Positions 33,636-42,484 are shown, counted from the stretch's first letter. The stretch: DNA of 51,032 nucleotides from Novosphingobium sp. SG751A (GCF_013149295.1 NZ_JABGCB010000003.1:1-51032), one strand, 5' to 3'. Numbers and translations are program-made. Notes: a model not told the origin generated them from the letters alone.

Positions 33636-34609
33636 GGGGTTGCCTCATAGATTTCCAGCGTGTCCTTGCCAAGCTGGCGTTGATCGGTCTTGTGCCAGCG
33701 GTCATGGGCCTGCGCCAGAGCCGAAAGGCCGTAATCGCCAATGCCCTGCCTGCCCCCGCCGATCAGGATGGGCGCGCGATAGAGCAGCAGGCGGTCCACC
33801 AGCCCGGCGCGCAGGAAGGCCGATGCCGCCCCCGCGCCGCCCTCGACAAAAAGGTAGAGGTCATCGCGCAACCCATGGATCGCTTGCGGAGAGGGCAGGG
33901 CATCCCACCCATCCGGCACCGCGCCATGCGTTAGCACCAACCTGCGCGGGCTTTGCACCTCCAGGCCTGGCAGACGCACGTCGAGGCGCGGATTGTCCGC
34001 CCGTAACGTTCCGCCGCCCACCAGAATCGCGTCTGATTGTGCTCGCATGGCATGGGTATGGGCGCGTGCTTCGGGGCCCGTGATCCACTGGCTTTCGCCA
34101 TCGGCCCGCGCGATGCAGCCGTCGAGCGACATTGCCAGCTTGAGCGTCACATGCGGGCGCCCCTTGACCCGCTGGGTCAGATAGCCTGCCAGCGAGGCGC
34201 GTGAGGCGGGGCAATCGACCTGCTCCACCGCAATGCCTGCACCGCGAATCCGGGCGATGCCTGCGCCTGCTGTGCGCGGATCGGGATCGCCGCAGCCGAT
34301 CACCACCCGCGCCAGCCCCGATGCTGCCACCAGATCCGCGCAGGCCGGGCCGCGCGCCGAAACATGGGCGCAGGGTTCGAGCGTCACATACATCGTTGCC
34401 CCGCGCGCATCGACGCCGCTTAGCGCCACGGCTTCGGCATGGGGCCGCCCGCTGCTTTGCGTCCAGCCGCGCGACACGACCACGCCATCGCGCACCACAA
34501 TTGCCCCCACGCCCGGATTGGGCCGGGACAAGGGCCGCGCCCGCGTGGAAATCCTCGCGGCGGCGTCCAGCCAGCGCAGATCGGCCCTGTCGCCCACGAC
34601 GTCAGCCAT
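33608..34609 (-). CDS. ribD: Bifunctional diaminohydroxyphosphoribosylaminopyrimidine deaminase/reductase RibD
   Basis: A 333-residue bifunctional enzyme for the second and third steps of riboflavin synthesis from GTP. The deaminase half has NPGVGAIVV, the zinc site PHAEAVAL and TLEPCAHVSARGPACADLV (H and two C ligands). The reductase half begins near RPHVTLKLAMSLDGCIA and includes SDAILVGGGTLRADNPRL and a C-terminal EGGAGAASAFL loop. The deaminase motif PC-H----PC differs slightly from the usual GRTPPC. It shares one base with the upstream gene and overlaps ribE. Confidence 0.95.
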   Translation of the reverse strand: MADVVGDRADLRWLDAAARISTRARPLSRPNPGVGAIVVRDGVVVSRGWTQSSGRPHAEAVALSGVDARGATMYVTLEPCAHVSARGPACADLVAASGLARVVIGCGDPDPRTAGAGIARIRGAGIAVEQVDCPASRASLAGYLTQRVKGRPHVTLKLAMSLDGCIARADGESQWITGPEARAHTHAMRAQSDAILVGGGTLRADNPRLDVRLPGLEVQSPRRLVLTHGAVPDGWDALPSPQAIHGLRDDLYLFVEGGAGAASAFLRAGLVDRLLLYRAPILIGGGRQGIGDYGLSALAQAHDRWHKTDQRQLGKDTLEIYEATPCLPALSPL

Positions 34610-35073
34610 TATTTCGCGGCGGCGGCCTGCACGGCCTTGGCGTGTTCGGCCTCGGCAGCGGCGGCCTTGGCCTCTGCGGCGCGTTGCGCTGCGGCGTCAC
34701 GCTCGATCTTGTCGACGTCCATGCCCGAAATCCGGCCCAGTGTGCGGTAGAGCTTTTTGGTCTCTTCCTCGGCCTCGGCCTGTTCGCGCGCGCGGTCTTC
34801 TTTGATCTTCTGAAAAGCCAAGTTGCTGGCCTTGATTTCCTCGTCGCTGCGGTCCGCGCGCCAACTGTTGATATAGGTGATCGAGGGCAGGCGCGGCGGC
34901 GCGCGATGCTCTTCGCGGATAATCAACGAGAGAACAGAGCCGCTGGCCACGAAAGCGGCCAGCACAAAGCGCCACCGATGCCGCCCCGACGAGCGCCACA
35001 CCGAGACGAAATCGGACACTGCGCCCGTGGGCGACACATCGGACCACATCGAATTCTTGCGTTTGAAAACCAT
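34609..35073 (-). CDS. Hypothetical single-pass membrane protein
   Basis: A 154-residue protein with one membrane helix (FVLAAFVASGSVLSLII, about 36-52), a short periplasmic stretch (PPRLPSITYINSWRADRSDEEI), and a C-terminal charged, alanine-rich coiled coil (about 80-154). The ATG at 35073 is preferred; the frame continues to a TTG at 35085. It directly precedes ribD (one shared base), so it is co-transcribed with the riboflavin genes, but nothing suggests a riboflavin function. Family not recognised. Confidence 0.7.
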   Translation of the reverse strand: MVFKRKNSMWSDVSPTGAVSDFVSVWRSSGRHRWRFVLAAFVASGSVLSLIIREEHRAPPRLPSITYINSWRADRSDEEIKASNLAFQKIKEDRAREQAEAEEETKKLYRTLGRISGMDVDKIERDAAAQRAAEAKAAAAEAEHAKAVQAAAAK

Positions 35074-35127
35074 CACGCCACGCAAATAGGGATGAATCGC
35101 GCCTTACGCCAGCACTATGCGCCCGGA

Positions 35128-35859
35128 TCAGCCAAGCGGCGTATAGAGCGAGCGCCCATGGCGTTTGAGCCAGCGGTTGGTTTCCTCGATACTGCCTTCA
35201 AACAATTGGGCAAGCAGGGCGTGGAAGGCGGGCGAATGGTTGAAATGGACCAGATGCGTGACCTCATGGGCAACCACGGCGCGGCGCACCGAATCGGGGG
35301 CCATCATCAGACGCCAGTTGAGTCGCACGCTGCCCCGCGCCGAACAGCTGCCCCAGCGCGCCTGCGCGCCCGAGAGCGCCAGCGGGGGCACGGGCACCCC
35401 GGCGCGGGCGCAATAAAAGGCCAGATCCTGCGTAAAATGCTCGCGCGCCTGCGCCTGCATCCAGCGGGTGAGGCGGGGGGCAAGCGAATCCAGCGCGCCG
35501 CCCATATGGATCACGCCCCCTTCGCACACCACGCGGCGGGTCGATCCGGGGCTGTGGGCGATCCGGTGCGGCACCCCGGCGAACAGGATCACCCCGCCCG
35601 GCGCCAGCTCCACCTTGGGCGTATGGCGCGCCAGTTGCGCGGCCAGCCAGTCGGCGCGCAAATTGGCGAAATCAAGCGCATCCTGCGTGCGGGCCCATTT
35701 GGGGATGGCGATCCGCACCTCGCTGCCGTCGGGGGCAAGGCGCATGGTCATGCGGCGCGATTGCGGCAGGCGGCGGATCGTGATCGGCACGCGCGCACCG
35801 TTCAGCTCGATTGAGGGGCTTTCCTCCTCTTTCTGACTGCGCCGCAGCCAGTCGAGCAT
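35128..35859 (-). CDS. YgjP-like (DUF45) M48-type metallopeptidase
   Basis: A 243-residue predicted zinc metallopeptidase of the YgjP/DUF45 family. The family signature is present: RWGSCSARGSVRLNWRL followed by VVAHEVTHLVHFNHSPAFHALL, with HEVTH as HExxH and the downstream histidine as third ligand. No membrane segment or signal peptide; it should act in the cytoplasm. The start shares one base with the end of the YcgN gene, so the two form an operon. Confidence 0.85.
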   Translation of the reverse strand: MLDWLRRSQKEEESPSIELNGARVPITIRRLPQSRRMTMRLAPDGSEVRIAIPKWARTQDALDFANLRADWLAAQLARHTPKVELAPGGVILFAGVPHRIAHSPGSTRRVVCEGGVIHMGGALDSLAPRLTRWMQAQAREHFTQDLAFYCARAGVPVPPLALSGAQARWGSCSARGSVRLNWRLMMAPDSVRRAVVAHEVTHLVHFNHSPAFHALLAQLFEGSIEETNRWLKRHGRSLYTPLG

Positions 35860-36332
35860 TATTCTTCTTCCTCAATGATCTCCATCGGCTCCATGCCCTC
35901 GGGCCAGATGATGTGATGGTGCAGAGGCCCCGCCACCGTCTCGCTGATGGCGCGGCCCGCCACGCTGGCGCCTGCCGCATGGACGCTCTGCCGGTCGCCG
36001 GTCAGCAGGTAATGCCATTCGGGCAAGGGCCGACCCTCGCCCCGCCGACGATAGGCGCAGGTTTCGGGCAGCCAGCCCAACTGCCGCACGCTCTTGGGCG
36101 TCAGTCGGATGCAATCGGGCACATGGGCGCGTCGGTTCTTGTAATCGCTGCACTGGCCCGTGCGCAGGTCGAGCAGCTTGCAGGCCACATTGGTCATGAA
36201 GATCTCGCCGCTGTCCTCGTCCTCGACCTTGTGTAGACAGCACTGACCGCAGCCGTCGCACAGCGCCTCCCATTCCGCCTTGCTCAGGCGGTGGAGCGGG
36301 AGTTCCCAGAAGCGGTCTCTCATTTCACCCAT
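35859..36332 (-). CDS. YcgN-family cysteine cluster protein (UPF0260)
   Basis: A 157-residue protein of the YcgN/UPF0260 family. The conserved cysteine cluster is visible: LCDGCGQCCLHK (C26, C29, C32, C33 region), NVACKLLDLRTGQCSDY, VPDCIRL and LPETCAYR. Such clusters are thought to bind zinc or an iron-sulfur centre; the role is not established. The start overlaps the end of the SCO gene by 13 bases. Confidence 0.9.
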   Translation of the reverse strand: MGEMRDRFWELPLHRLSKAEWEALCDGCGQCCLHKVEDEDSGEIFMTNVACKLLDLRTGQCSDYKNRRAHVPDCIRLTPKSVRQLGWLPETCAYRRRGEGRPLPEWHYLLTGDRQSVHAAGASVAGRAISETVAGPLHHHIIWPEGMEPMEIIEEEE

Positions 36333-36931
36333 GTTGACAGGTCCTCCGCCACGGCCTGCGGGCCTTTATCCACCGGCAGCATCGAGATCGGCTGACCATC
36401 CGGCCCCATCAGATAGGCGATCCGGCTGTGGTCCATCAGATATCCGCCCGAGGTTTCCTTGCCGCGCGCATAATAGGCGGCAAAGGTTTTGGCGGCCTGA
36501 TCCACCTGTGCCGCCGAGCCGGTCAGGCCGATCAGGCGCGGCGAGAAGGCGGCGGCAAATTCGCCCACGACCTTGGGTGTGTCGCGCGCCGGGTCGATGG
36601 AAATGAAGATCGGGCGGATGCGATCGGCCTCTTTGGGATGGGTCTTGGCAAAGGCGTCCAGCCCGCGCATCGCCACCGCCACATCGGTGGGGCAGGCATC
36701 GGGGCAGAAGGTGTAGCCGAAATAGACGATCCGGTAGAAGCCCTTGAAATCGGACCACTGCACTGTCTTGCCATCCTTGTTCACCAGCGTGAACGGCCCG
36801 CCGATGGCGGCGCCCGCCAGCGGCGGATCGGAAGGAGACGGCGCGGATTTGCAACCCGAGAGCAACAGCGCGCCCGCGATCAGGGCGGCAAGTGAGGTAC
36901 GAATGGGCTTGATCATGGCGCGGCTGTTCAT
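36320..36931 (-). CDS. SCO1/SenC-family lipoprotein
   Basis: A 203-residue thioredoxin-fold lipoprotein. The lipobox is LLLSGC (cysteine near residue 27). The copper or redox motif FGYTFCPDACPTD (CxxxC) and the later histidine in YLMDHSRIAYL are the standard SCO copper ligands. SCO proteins help deliver copper to the CuA site of cytochrome c oxidase, or act as thiol-disulfide reductases. It heads a run of minus-strand genes (SCO, YcgN, YgjP-like) with short overlaps. Confidence 0.92.
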   Translation of the reverse strand: MNSRAMIKPIRTSLAALIAGALLLSGCKSAPSPSDPPLAGAAIGGPFTLVNKDGKTVQWSDFKGFYRIVYFGYTFCPDACPTDVAVAMRGLDAFAKTHPKEADRIRPIFISIDPARDTPKVVGEFAAAFSPRLIGLTGSAAQVDQAAKTFAAYYARGKETSGGYLMDHSRIAYLMGPDGQPISMLPVDKGPQAVAEDLSTWVK

Positions 36932-37015
36932 GCTCTGCTAAAGGCCCTTGCGCAAGGTGCGATGATGCGCCCATGAGGGTTTAAGGGCGGCGCATTCGGC
37001 TATGGAGGAAGTGAA

Positions 37016-37636
37016 GTGATCTCTGGCACATATCGGCGCAGGCTGCGTGTGGCGCTGTTTGCGGCGCTGGCGATGGGCGTTGCTTTGCCCGGCCCGGCGC
37101 AGGCCCAGTTTTCGAAAAGCTACAAGTTCCTCGAAAGCGTGAAGAAGAAGGAAGGGCAGGAGGTCACCGACGCTCTGGCCGAACCGGGCACGACCATCAT
37201 CAATACGCGCGATGTTTCCACCGGCGAAACCGCGCTGCATATCGTGACCGCGCGCCGCGATACCACATGGATCAGCTTTCTGCTGGGCAAGGGCGCCGAT
37301 GCGAACATCCGCGACGCCAAGGGCCAGACCCCGCTGGTGGTGGCGGCCAACCTCGGCTTTGTCGAAGGTATGGAATTGCTGATTGCGGGCGGGGCGCGGG
37401 TGGATGAACCCAATTCGACCGGCGAGACTCCGCTGATTTCGGCCGTGCATCGCCGCGACATCGCGATGATGCGCGTGTTGCTCAAGGCTGGCGCCAGCCC
37501 CGACCGTGCCGACAGTTCGGGCCGCACCGCGCGTGATTACGCCAAGCTGGAGCGCAACGACAATCTGATCGAAGAGATCAACACCAACGCCAAGAAGACT
37601 GACAACAAGGCCCGCACCTATGGGCCTTCGTTCTGA
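37016..37636 (+). CDS. Ankyrin-repeat periplasmic protein
   Basis: A 206-residue protein with a signal peptide (LFAALAMGVALPGPAQAQ, cleavage near residue 31) and about four ankyrin repeats between 60 and 180 (TGETALHIVTARRD, KGQTPLVVAANLGF, TGETPLISAVHRRD, SGRTARDYAKLERND). These mediate protein binding in the periplasm. The start is GTG at 37016 behind GGAGG. It is divergent from the SCO gene and 11 bases upstream of the COQ9 gene, so it is likely co-transcribed with that. Confidence 0.85.
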   Translation: MISGTYRRRLRVALFAALAMGVALPGPAQAQFSKSYKFLESVKKKEGQEVTDALAEPGTTIINTRDVSTGETALHIVTARRDTTWISFLLGKGADANIRDAKGQTPLVVAANLGFVEGMELLIAGGARVDEPNSTGETPLISAVHRRDIAMMRVLLKAGASPDRADSSGRTARDYAKLERNDNLIEEINTNAKKTDNKARTYGPSF

Positions 37637-37647
37637 CGCAGGAGCGC

Positions 37648-38307
37648 ATGATGATGCAGGCCGATAATCTCTCGCTCGACGAATTGCGCGTGGCGCTGGC
37701 GCCCGGTGTGGCGCGGGCGGCGGTGTTCGACGGCTGGGGCGAGGAGGCGGTGCGCGCCGCGGCGGCGGAAAAGGGCGTGTCCGCCGATGTCGCGCTTTAT
37801 GCCTTTAATGAGGGCGCGATGGCGATGATCTCGGCGTGGATCGCCTCGATTGATCTGGCGATGGTCGAGGCGCTGCCTGCGGCCGAGCTGGCCAAATTGC
37901 CGATTCGTGAGCGGATTTCGCGGCTGGTGCGTTTCCGCCTCTCGGCCTTGGGCGGGGCGGAGGAAAGCCTGCGCCGCGCTCAGGCGATCATGGCGCGGCC
38001 GCGCAATCTGGCGGCGGCGGCGCGGCTGGGATGGCAGAGCGCGGATGCCATGTGGCGTCTGGCGGGCGACCGGGCGGTTGATTTCAATCATTACACCAAG
38101 CGTGCCACGCTGGCAGGCATCTATGCGGCGACATTGGCGGTTTTCGCCAATGATGAGAGCGAGGGCAAGGCGGACACGCTGGCCTTTCTCGACCGCCGCA
38201 TCGAAGGGGTGATGCGCTTTGAGAAGATCAAGGGCCAGTTGCTGCGCCGCGACGGGATGCATTTCAGCCCGGTGCGCCTGCTGGGCCGTTTGCGCTATCC
38301 GGCGTAA
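37648..38307 (+). CDS. COQ9-family protein
   Basis: A 219-residue COQ9-family protein. The C-terminal domain is recognisable from DAMWRLAGDRAVDFNHYTKRATLAGIYAATLAVF and the closing DRRIEGVMRFEKIKGQL. COQ9 binds lipid and supports the COQ7 hydroxylase in ubiquinone synthesis in mitochondria; alphaproteobacterial homologues are presumed to do similarly. The N-terminal half resembles a TetR-like helical fold, as known for COQ9. AGGAG stands 5 bases upstream of the ATG at 37648. Confidence 0.88.
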   Translation: MMMQADNLSLDELRVALAPGVARAAVFDGWGEEAVRAAAAEKGVSADVALYAFNEGAMAMISAWIASIDLAMVEALPAAELAKLPIRERISRLVRFRLSALGGAEESLRRAQAIMARPRNLAAAARLGWQSADAMWRLAGDRAVDFNHYTKRATLAGIYAATLAVFANDESEGKADTLAFLDRRIEGVMRFEKIKGQLLRRDGMHFSPVRLLGRLRYPA

Positions 38308-38316
38308 GGTCTGTTT

Positions 38317-38340
38317 GGGAAATCGCCTCCGCGATTTCCC
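38317..38340 (+). terminator. Hairpin after the COQ9 gene
   Basis: GGGAAATCGC (38317-38326) and GCGATTTCCC (38331-38340) form a perfect 10-bp stem with a 4-base loop, 10 bases past the stop. A second hairpin (GGCACCGGGC...GCCCGTGCC, about 38343-38366) follows at once. No T-run. Confidence 0.6.
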
Positions 38341-38386
38341 ATGGCACCGGGCCTCTTGCCCGTGCCGCCATAAAAAGCTCATGGTT

Positions 38387-38405
38387 ATTGCGAGTGAGTT
38401 GCAAT
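38387..38405 (+). promoter_or_regulatory. Fur-like box upstream of feoA
   Basis: ATTGCGAGTGAGTTGCAAT is a 19-bp imperfect palindrome with perfect ATTGC/GCAAT ends, resembling iron-regulator (Fur) boxes. It lies 29 bases before the feoA start, where a repressor could block the promoter when iron is plentiful. Binding not shown. Confidence 0.5.
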
Positions 38406-38433
38406 TTGCTCTGAAGTCTGGCAGCGCAGAAGC

Positions 38434-38709
38434 ATGAACGCGCTGCCGGATAAAGTGATGACGCTCGACAAGCTGCCCGTGGGGCAAACGGCCCGGATTG
38501 TGGCGGTCGACTGGGCCGCCCTTGTCGAGGAAGAAGCCTTGCGCCTGCGGGCGTTAGGGGTGGATGTCGGATCGAAATTGTCAGTGTCGCATCGCGGCGT
38601 GTTTGGCGGGGCCGATCCGCTGGCGCTGCGCGTTGGCCGCATGACGGTGGCGCTGCGCCGCGCCCATGCCCGCGCGATGCAGGTGATGTTGCTGGAGAAC
38701 GGGCAATGA
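38434..38709 (+). CDS. feoA: Ferrous iron transport protein A
   Basis: A 91-residue FeoA protein with an SH3-like fold: LDKLPVGQTARIVAVD at the start, RLRALGVDVGSKLSVSHRG in the middle and DPLALRVGRMTVALRRAHARAM at the end, all family-typical. FeoA is a cytoplasmic partner of FeoB. It overlaps feoB by 4 bases (ATGA). The family is normally ~75-90 residues, so it is complete. Confidence 0.9.
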   Translation: MNALPDKVMTLDKLPVGQTARIVAVDWAALVEEEALRLRALGVDVGSKLSVSHRGVFGGADPLALRVGRMTVALRRAHARAMQVMLLENGQ

Positions 38710-40550
38710 GCCGGTGGCACAAGGCCGCGCTGGTCGGAAACCCCAATGCGGGTAAGAGCGCCCTGTTCAACGCCTTGACCGGCGCGCGGCAGAAGATTGC
38801 CAATTATCCCGGCGTCACGGTTGAAAAGCGCGCGGGGCGGATGATCCTGCCCAATGGCGCGCCGATCGAATTGACCGACCTGCCCGGTTCTTATGGTTTG
38901 CAGACCACCAGCCCCGACGAGGAAGTCACCCGCAAGGTGATCCTTGGCGAACTGGCGGGCGAGCCTGCGCCCGATGTGCTGGTGATCGTGTTGGACGCCA
39001 GCAATCTGGAACAGCATCTGGTGTTCGCGCAGGAAGTCATCGCGCTGGGCAAGCCCACGGTGGTCGCGCTCAACATGATCGATCTGGCCGAACGTGACGG
39101 GCTGGTGCTTGATCCGCATGCGCTGTCGAATGCGCTGGGCGTGCCGGTGATCCCGACTGTGGCGGTGCGGCGGCGCGGCCTTGCCGAATTGGGCGAGGCG
39201 ATTGCGCAGGCCGAGGGCCATTCCGGCGAGGCTCCCCATCCGCGTGCGCGCCTCGATATGGCCGAGCGGCGGATGGAGGCCCATGCCATTGCCGATGGCG
39301 TCATCATTTCGGAAAGCGCCAAGCATCGCCTGCATTCGCGGATGGACGATTTCCTGCTGCATCCGTGGCTGGGGCCGGTGTTTCTGCTGGGCCTGCTGTT
39401 CGTGGTGTTTCAGGCGGTGTTCGCCTGGGCCGCGCCTTTGCAGGATGGGCTTGAAGGCCTCGTCGGTCTGATCTCCGATGGGGTCAAGGCTGAGATGGCG
39501 CCCGGCTTGCTGCGTGATTTCATCACCGATGGCGTGCTGGCGGGCGTGGGCGCGGTGGTGGTGTTTCTGCCCCAGATCATCATCCTGTTCTTCTTCATCC
39601 TCGTTCTCGAAGCCACCGGTTATATGGCCCGCGCGGCCTTTTTGATGGACCGGATGATGGCGGGCGTGGGCCTGTCGGGGCGCAGCTTTATTCCGCTGCT
39701 TTCCTCCTTTGCCTGCGCGGTGCCCGGCATTATGGCGACGCGCAGCATCACCGATCCCAAGGACCGGCTGACCACGATCCTGATCGCGCCGCTGATGACC
39801 TGTTCGGCGCGGCTGCCGGTCTATGCGGTGATTATCGCGGCCTTTATTCCCAATCGCCCGGTGGGCTTGGTGGGGCTGCAAGGGCTGGTGCTGTTCGGCC
39901 TCTATGTGTTCGGCATCGTGGGGGCGATGGTGGTGGCGCTGATCCTGCGCCGTTCCGTGACGAAGGGCGCGGCCAGCGGTTTCATCATGGAAATGCCCAA
40001 ATATCAGCTCCCGCGCCTGCGCGATCTGGGGCTGGGCCTGTTTCAGCGCGGTTGGATCTTTTTGCGCCGCGCGGGCACGATCATCCTTCAGGTGAACATC
40101 GTGCTGTGGCTGCTGCTCAACTTCCCTCAGGCACAAAAGGGGCAGGATCAGGTCGATGCCTCGTTCGCCGGGCATATCGCCAATGGGCTGGCCGTGGCGC
40201 TCAAACCTATCGGGTTCAACCGCGATATCGCGCTGGCGCTGATTCCGTCCATGATGGCGCGCGAGGTGGCGGTTTCTTCCCTTGCCACCACCTATGCCGT
40301 GGCGGCGGGCGATGAGGATACGACCGCCCATCAGCTTTCCGATCAGTTGAAAAAGCACTGGAGCCTGCCGACAGCGCTGGCCTTTCTGGCATGGTTTGTC
40401 TTTGCGCCGCAGTGCATTTCCACCATCGCCGTGACGCGGCGTGAAACAAATGGGTGGAAATGGCCCGCCTTCATGCTGGCCTATCTCTTCGCGCTTGCCT
40501 ATGTCTTTGCGGGCATCACCTATTGGAGCGCGATCGCGCTGGGGTTCTAG
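38706..40550 (+). CDS. feoB: Ferrous iron transporter FeoB
   Basis: A 614-residue inner-membrane Fe(II) transporter. The N-terminal G domain shows G1 GNPNAGKSALFNALTG (10-25), the G2 region YPGVTVEKR, G3 DLPG and G4 NMIDLAERD; the membrane part has two Gate domains with FIPLLSSFACAVPGIMATRSI and MMAREVAVSSLATTY. It is shorter than E. coli FeoB (773 residues), mainly through a reduced linker and C-terminus, which is common in alphaproteobacteria. No FeoC gene follows; ssb is 14 bases downstream. Confidence 0.95.
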   Translation: MSRWHKAALVGNPNAGKSALFNALTGARQKIANYPGVTVEKRAGRMILPNGAPIELTDLPGSYGLQTTSPDEEVTRKVILGELAGEPAPDVLVIVLDASNLEQHLVFAQEVIALGKPTVVALNMIDLAERDGLVLDPHALSNALGVPVIPTVAVRRRGLAELGEAIAQAEGHSGEAPHPRARLDMAERRMEAHAIADGVIISESAKHRLHSRMDDFLLHPWLGPVFLLGLLFVVFQAVFAWAAPLQDGLEGLVGLISDGVKAEMAPGLLRDFITDGVLAGVGAVVVFLPQIIILFFFILVLEATGYMARAAFLMDRMMAGVGLSGRSFIPLLSSFACAVPGIMATRSITDPKDRLTTILIAPLMTCSARLPVYAVIIAAFIPNRPVGLVGLQGLVLFGLYVFGIVGAMVVALILRRSVTKGAASGFIMEMPKYQLPRLRDLGLGLFQRGWIFLRRAGTIILQVNIVLWLLLNFPQAQKGQDQVDASFAGHIANGLAVALKPIGFNRDIALALIPSMMAREVAVSSLATTYAVAAGDEDTTAHQLSDQLKKHWSLPTALAFLAWFVFAPQCISTIAVTRRETNGWKWPAFMLAYLFALAYVFAGITYWSAIALGF

Positions 40551-40564
40551 GCTAAGAGGGTTTC

Positions 40565-41173
40565 ATGGCAGGCAGCGTCAACAAGGTCATTCTGGTCGGC
40601 AATCTGGGGGCCGATCCAGAGGTGAAGTCGTTCCAGAACGGCGGGCGCATCGCCAATCTGCGCATCGCCACCAGCGAGAACTGGAAGGACAAGAACACCG
40701 GCGAGCGCAAGGAACGCACCGAATGGCACAGCGTTGTGCTGCAATCGGACGGTCTGGTAGGCGTGGCCGAGCGTTTTCTGCGCAAGGGTTCGAAGGTTTA
40801 CATCGAAGGCTCGCTGCGCACCCGCAAGTGGCAGGACCAGAGCGGCAATGACCGTTACACCACCGAGATCAGTGTGGGCGTGGGCGGTGTGCTGACCATG
40901 CTGGACGGTCCGCAGGGCGGCGGTCAGGGCGGCGGCGGCATGGGCGGCGGCAGCCGTTCGGGCGGCGACTGGGGCGGCGGTTCGTCGGGCGGGGCGTCCT
41001 CGGGCGGCTCTTCCTATGGCGGCGGTCGCTCGAGCGGTGGTTCGTCGGGTGGCGGCTCTTCGGGCGGCAGCGACTGGGGCCGCACTTCTGGCGGTTCGGG
41101 TGGCGGCTTTGGCGGCGGCTCGTCCTCGGGCGGCGGTTATGGCGAAGATCTGGACGACGATATCCCGTTCTGA
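40565..41173 (+). CDS. ssb: Single-stranded DNA-binding protein
   Basis: A 202-residue SSB. The OB fold (1-110) begins [27 protein letters not shown] and includes WHSVVLQ and [17 protein letters not shown] long glycine/serine-rich linker (about 117-192) leads to the acidic tip DLDDDIPF that recruits repair and replication proteins. The linker is unusually repetitive at the DNA level (GGCGGC-rich), which may make it prone to length changes. Lies between feoB and a bidirectional hairpin. Confidence 0.96.
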   Translation: MAGSVNKVILVGNLGADPEVKSFQNGGRIANLRIATSENWKDKNTGERKERTEWHSVVLQSDGLVGVAERFLRKGSKVYIEGSLRTRKWQDQSGNDRYTTEISVGVGGVLTMLDGPQGGGQGGGGMGGGSRSGGDWGGGSSGGASSGGSSYGGGRSSGGSSGGGSSGGSDWGRTSGGSGGGFGGGSSSGGGYGEDLDDDIPF

Positions 41174-41202
41174 TCGGGGCCGTTCAGGTTGCGCCAAAAG
41201 CG

Positions 41203-41227
41203 AAGGGGGCCAGATGGCCCCCTTTTT
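41203..41227. terminator. Bidirectional terminator between ssb and the YceD-like gene
   Basis: AAGGGGGCC (41203-41211) and GGCCCCCTT (41216-41224) form a 9-bp stem with a 4-base loop followed by T's on the plus strand. It touches the stop codon of the convergent gene. Confidence 0.75.
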
Positions 41228-41741
41228 ATTTTTTCTTCAAAGCCTCCAGCGCCGCAAAGGGGCTGGTGTTCTCCTGCCCCAAAATGCCGGCCGCGCGCAC
41301 CTTGGCCGCCTCGGGCCCCTCGGCAAAGGGATCGATGGACAGCGCCAGCGATTGCGCCACCGCCTCGCCCAGATCGAAACGTTCGCCCTCATAGGGGATG
41401 TCGTCGCAATCCTCCTCGCTCAGTTCGATTTCCTCATCCGGCCCGCCCTCGACGCCGCTTTCAGGCACAAAGCGCAGGTCCAGCTTCTCGCGGATCTTTT
41501 GTCGCAGATCCTCGGCCGAGATCGCGCAGGATTGCACCAGATCCGAGGACAGCGTGCCCTTGGCGCGGATAATCGCTCCGTCGCGGGTAATGGTGACGCT
41601 CGCGCGCAGATGGCCGATCGAGACGAGGTGAAAGCGCTTGGCCAGCGCCTTGCATTCCTCGACCGTGGCGGTCAGCTCGACCGGTTTCTCGTCCAGACGG
41701 CGGATGTCGAGAATGCGGGAAAATTCGGGTGTGTCGCTCAT
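41226..41741 (-). CDS. YceD-family (DUF177) protein
   Basis: A 171-residue DUF177/YceD protein. Recognisable features are GTLSSDLVQSCAISAEDL near the middle (the single conserved C-x region) and the acidic stretch EEIELSEEDCDDIPYEGERFDLGEAVAQSLALSIDPF. YceD homologues are usually linked to rpmF and ribosome or fatty acid genes, and a plant homologue takes part in 23S rRNA processing; rpmF is not next to it here. It overlaps the upstream CBP3-type gene by 4 bases. Confidence 0.85.
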   Translation of the reverse strand: MSDTPEFSRILDIRRLDEKPVELTATVEECKALAKRFHLVSIGHLRASVTITRDGAIIRAKGTLSSDLVQSCAISAEDLRQKIREKLDLRFVPESGVEGGPDEEIELSEEDCDDIPYEGERFDLGEAVAQSLALSIDPFAEGPEAAKVRAAGILGQENTSPFAALEALKKK

Positions 41742-42283
41742 AGGGCGATCCTTCCTTCCAAAAGCGCGGCATCGTCAAGCGCGGCCAGATGATCGGCCAG
41801 TTCACGCGCGCCCCGCGCCAGCGCGGCCAGATCGGCGCCGGGCGCCAGCGTCAGATTGCGTTCGAGCGCGGCGGCCAGATCGGCCTCTCCGGCCAGCGCC
41901 GTGCGATAGGCGCCAAGACGCCCGCCCAGCACGCTCATCAGCCGCCCGATATGTTTGCCCACGACCAGATCGCCCACGCCCGATTCGCGCAATTGCCCGT
42001 CCATGTCGGTCACGAACAATTCGGTCAGCCGCACACTGGGCAGACGCAATTCCTCGATGCCTTCCATGCGCAGCAACGCCAGCGAAAGCACCAGCGTGAT
42101 CGCATCGAATCGCCCCGCCAGCGTGTCGGCAATGCCGGGGCGGCCACCGGGGGCATACCATTCGCGCGAACGGGCCGCCGCGACAAGCGCGTGCCAGAGC
42201 GGACGCACCGCGGCGTAATCGTCGCTCTTGCCGCCAAACAGGCGCGAAAACAGCGAGGGCTTTTGTTGTGCAGCACTGGTCAT
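41738..42283 (-). CDS. CBP3-type ubiquinol-cytochrome c chaperone
   Basis: A 181-residue protein of the ubiquinol-cytochrome c chaperone (CBP3) family: WHALVAAARSREWYAPGGRPGIADTLAGRFDAITLVLSLALLRM and VTDMDGQLRESGVGDLVVGKHIGRLMSVLGGRLGAY are typical. In mitochondria, CBP3 binds cytochrome b and helps assemble complex III; a parallel role is presumed in alphaproteobacteria. It forms a two-gene unit with the YceD-like gene and is divergent from bamE. Confidence 0.88.
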   Translation of the reverse strand: MTSAAQQKPSLFSRLFGGKSDDYAAVRPLWHALVAAARSREWYAPGGRPGIADTLAGRFDAITLVLSLALLRMEGIEELRLPSVRLTELFVTDMDGQLRESGVGDLVVGKHIGRLMSVLGGRLGAYRTALAGEADLAAALERNLTLAPGADLAALARGARELADHLAALDDAALLEGRIAL

Positions 42284-42484
42284 GGCGCTTGGCCGCCGCT
42301 CCTTTTATCGTTCAGCCATTATTCAATCGCCCGACCCCAAGCGCGCGCATAGCAACGAGAGTTGCGCAGGCCGCCAAGGAGCCGTAAGGCGTTTTTCGGT
42401 AAGCATGGACTTGAGGCTTTGGCAATGTGGATTGGCGGAATATTCCCGCCGCGCAGGCCAGGCCATAGATGGAGCAGTAGCGGG

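Noticed and set aside
33018..34609. FMN riboswitch upstream of the riboflavin genes
   Set aside because: No RFN-like conserved elements are seen; ribD is preceded directly by another gene.
38385..40358. A 657-codon open frame opposite feoB
   Set aside because: Rich in His, Gln and Arg with no domain, and it mirrors the FeoB frame; a shadow.
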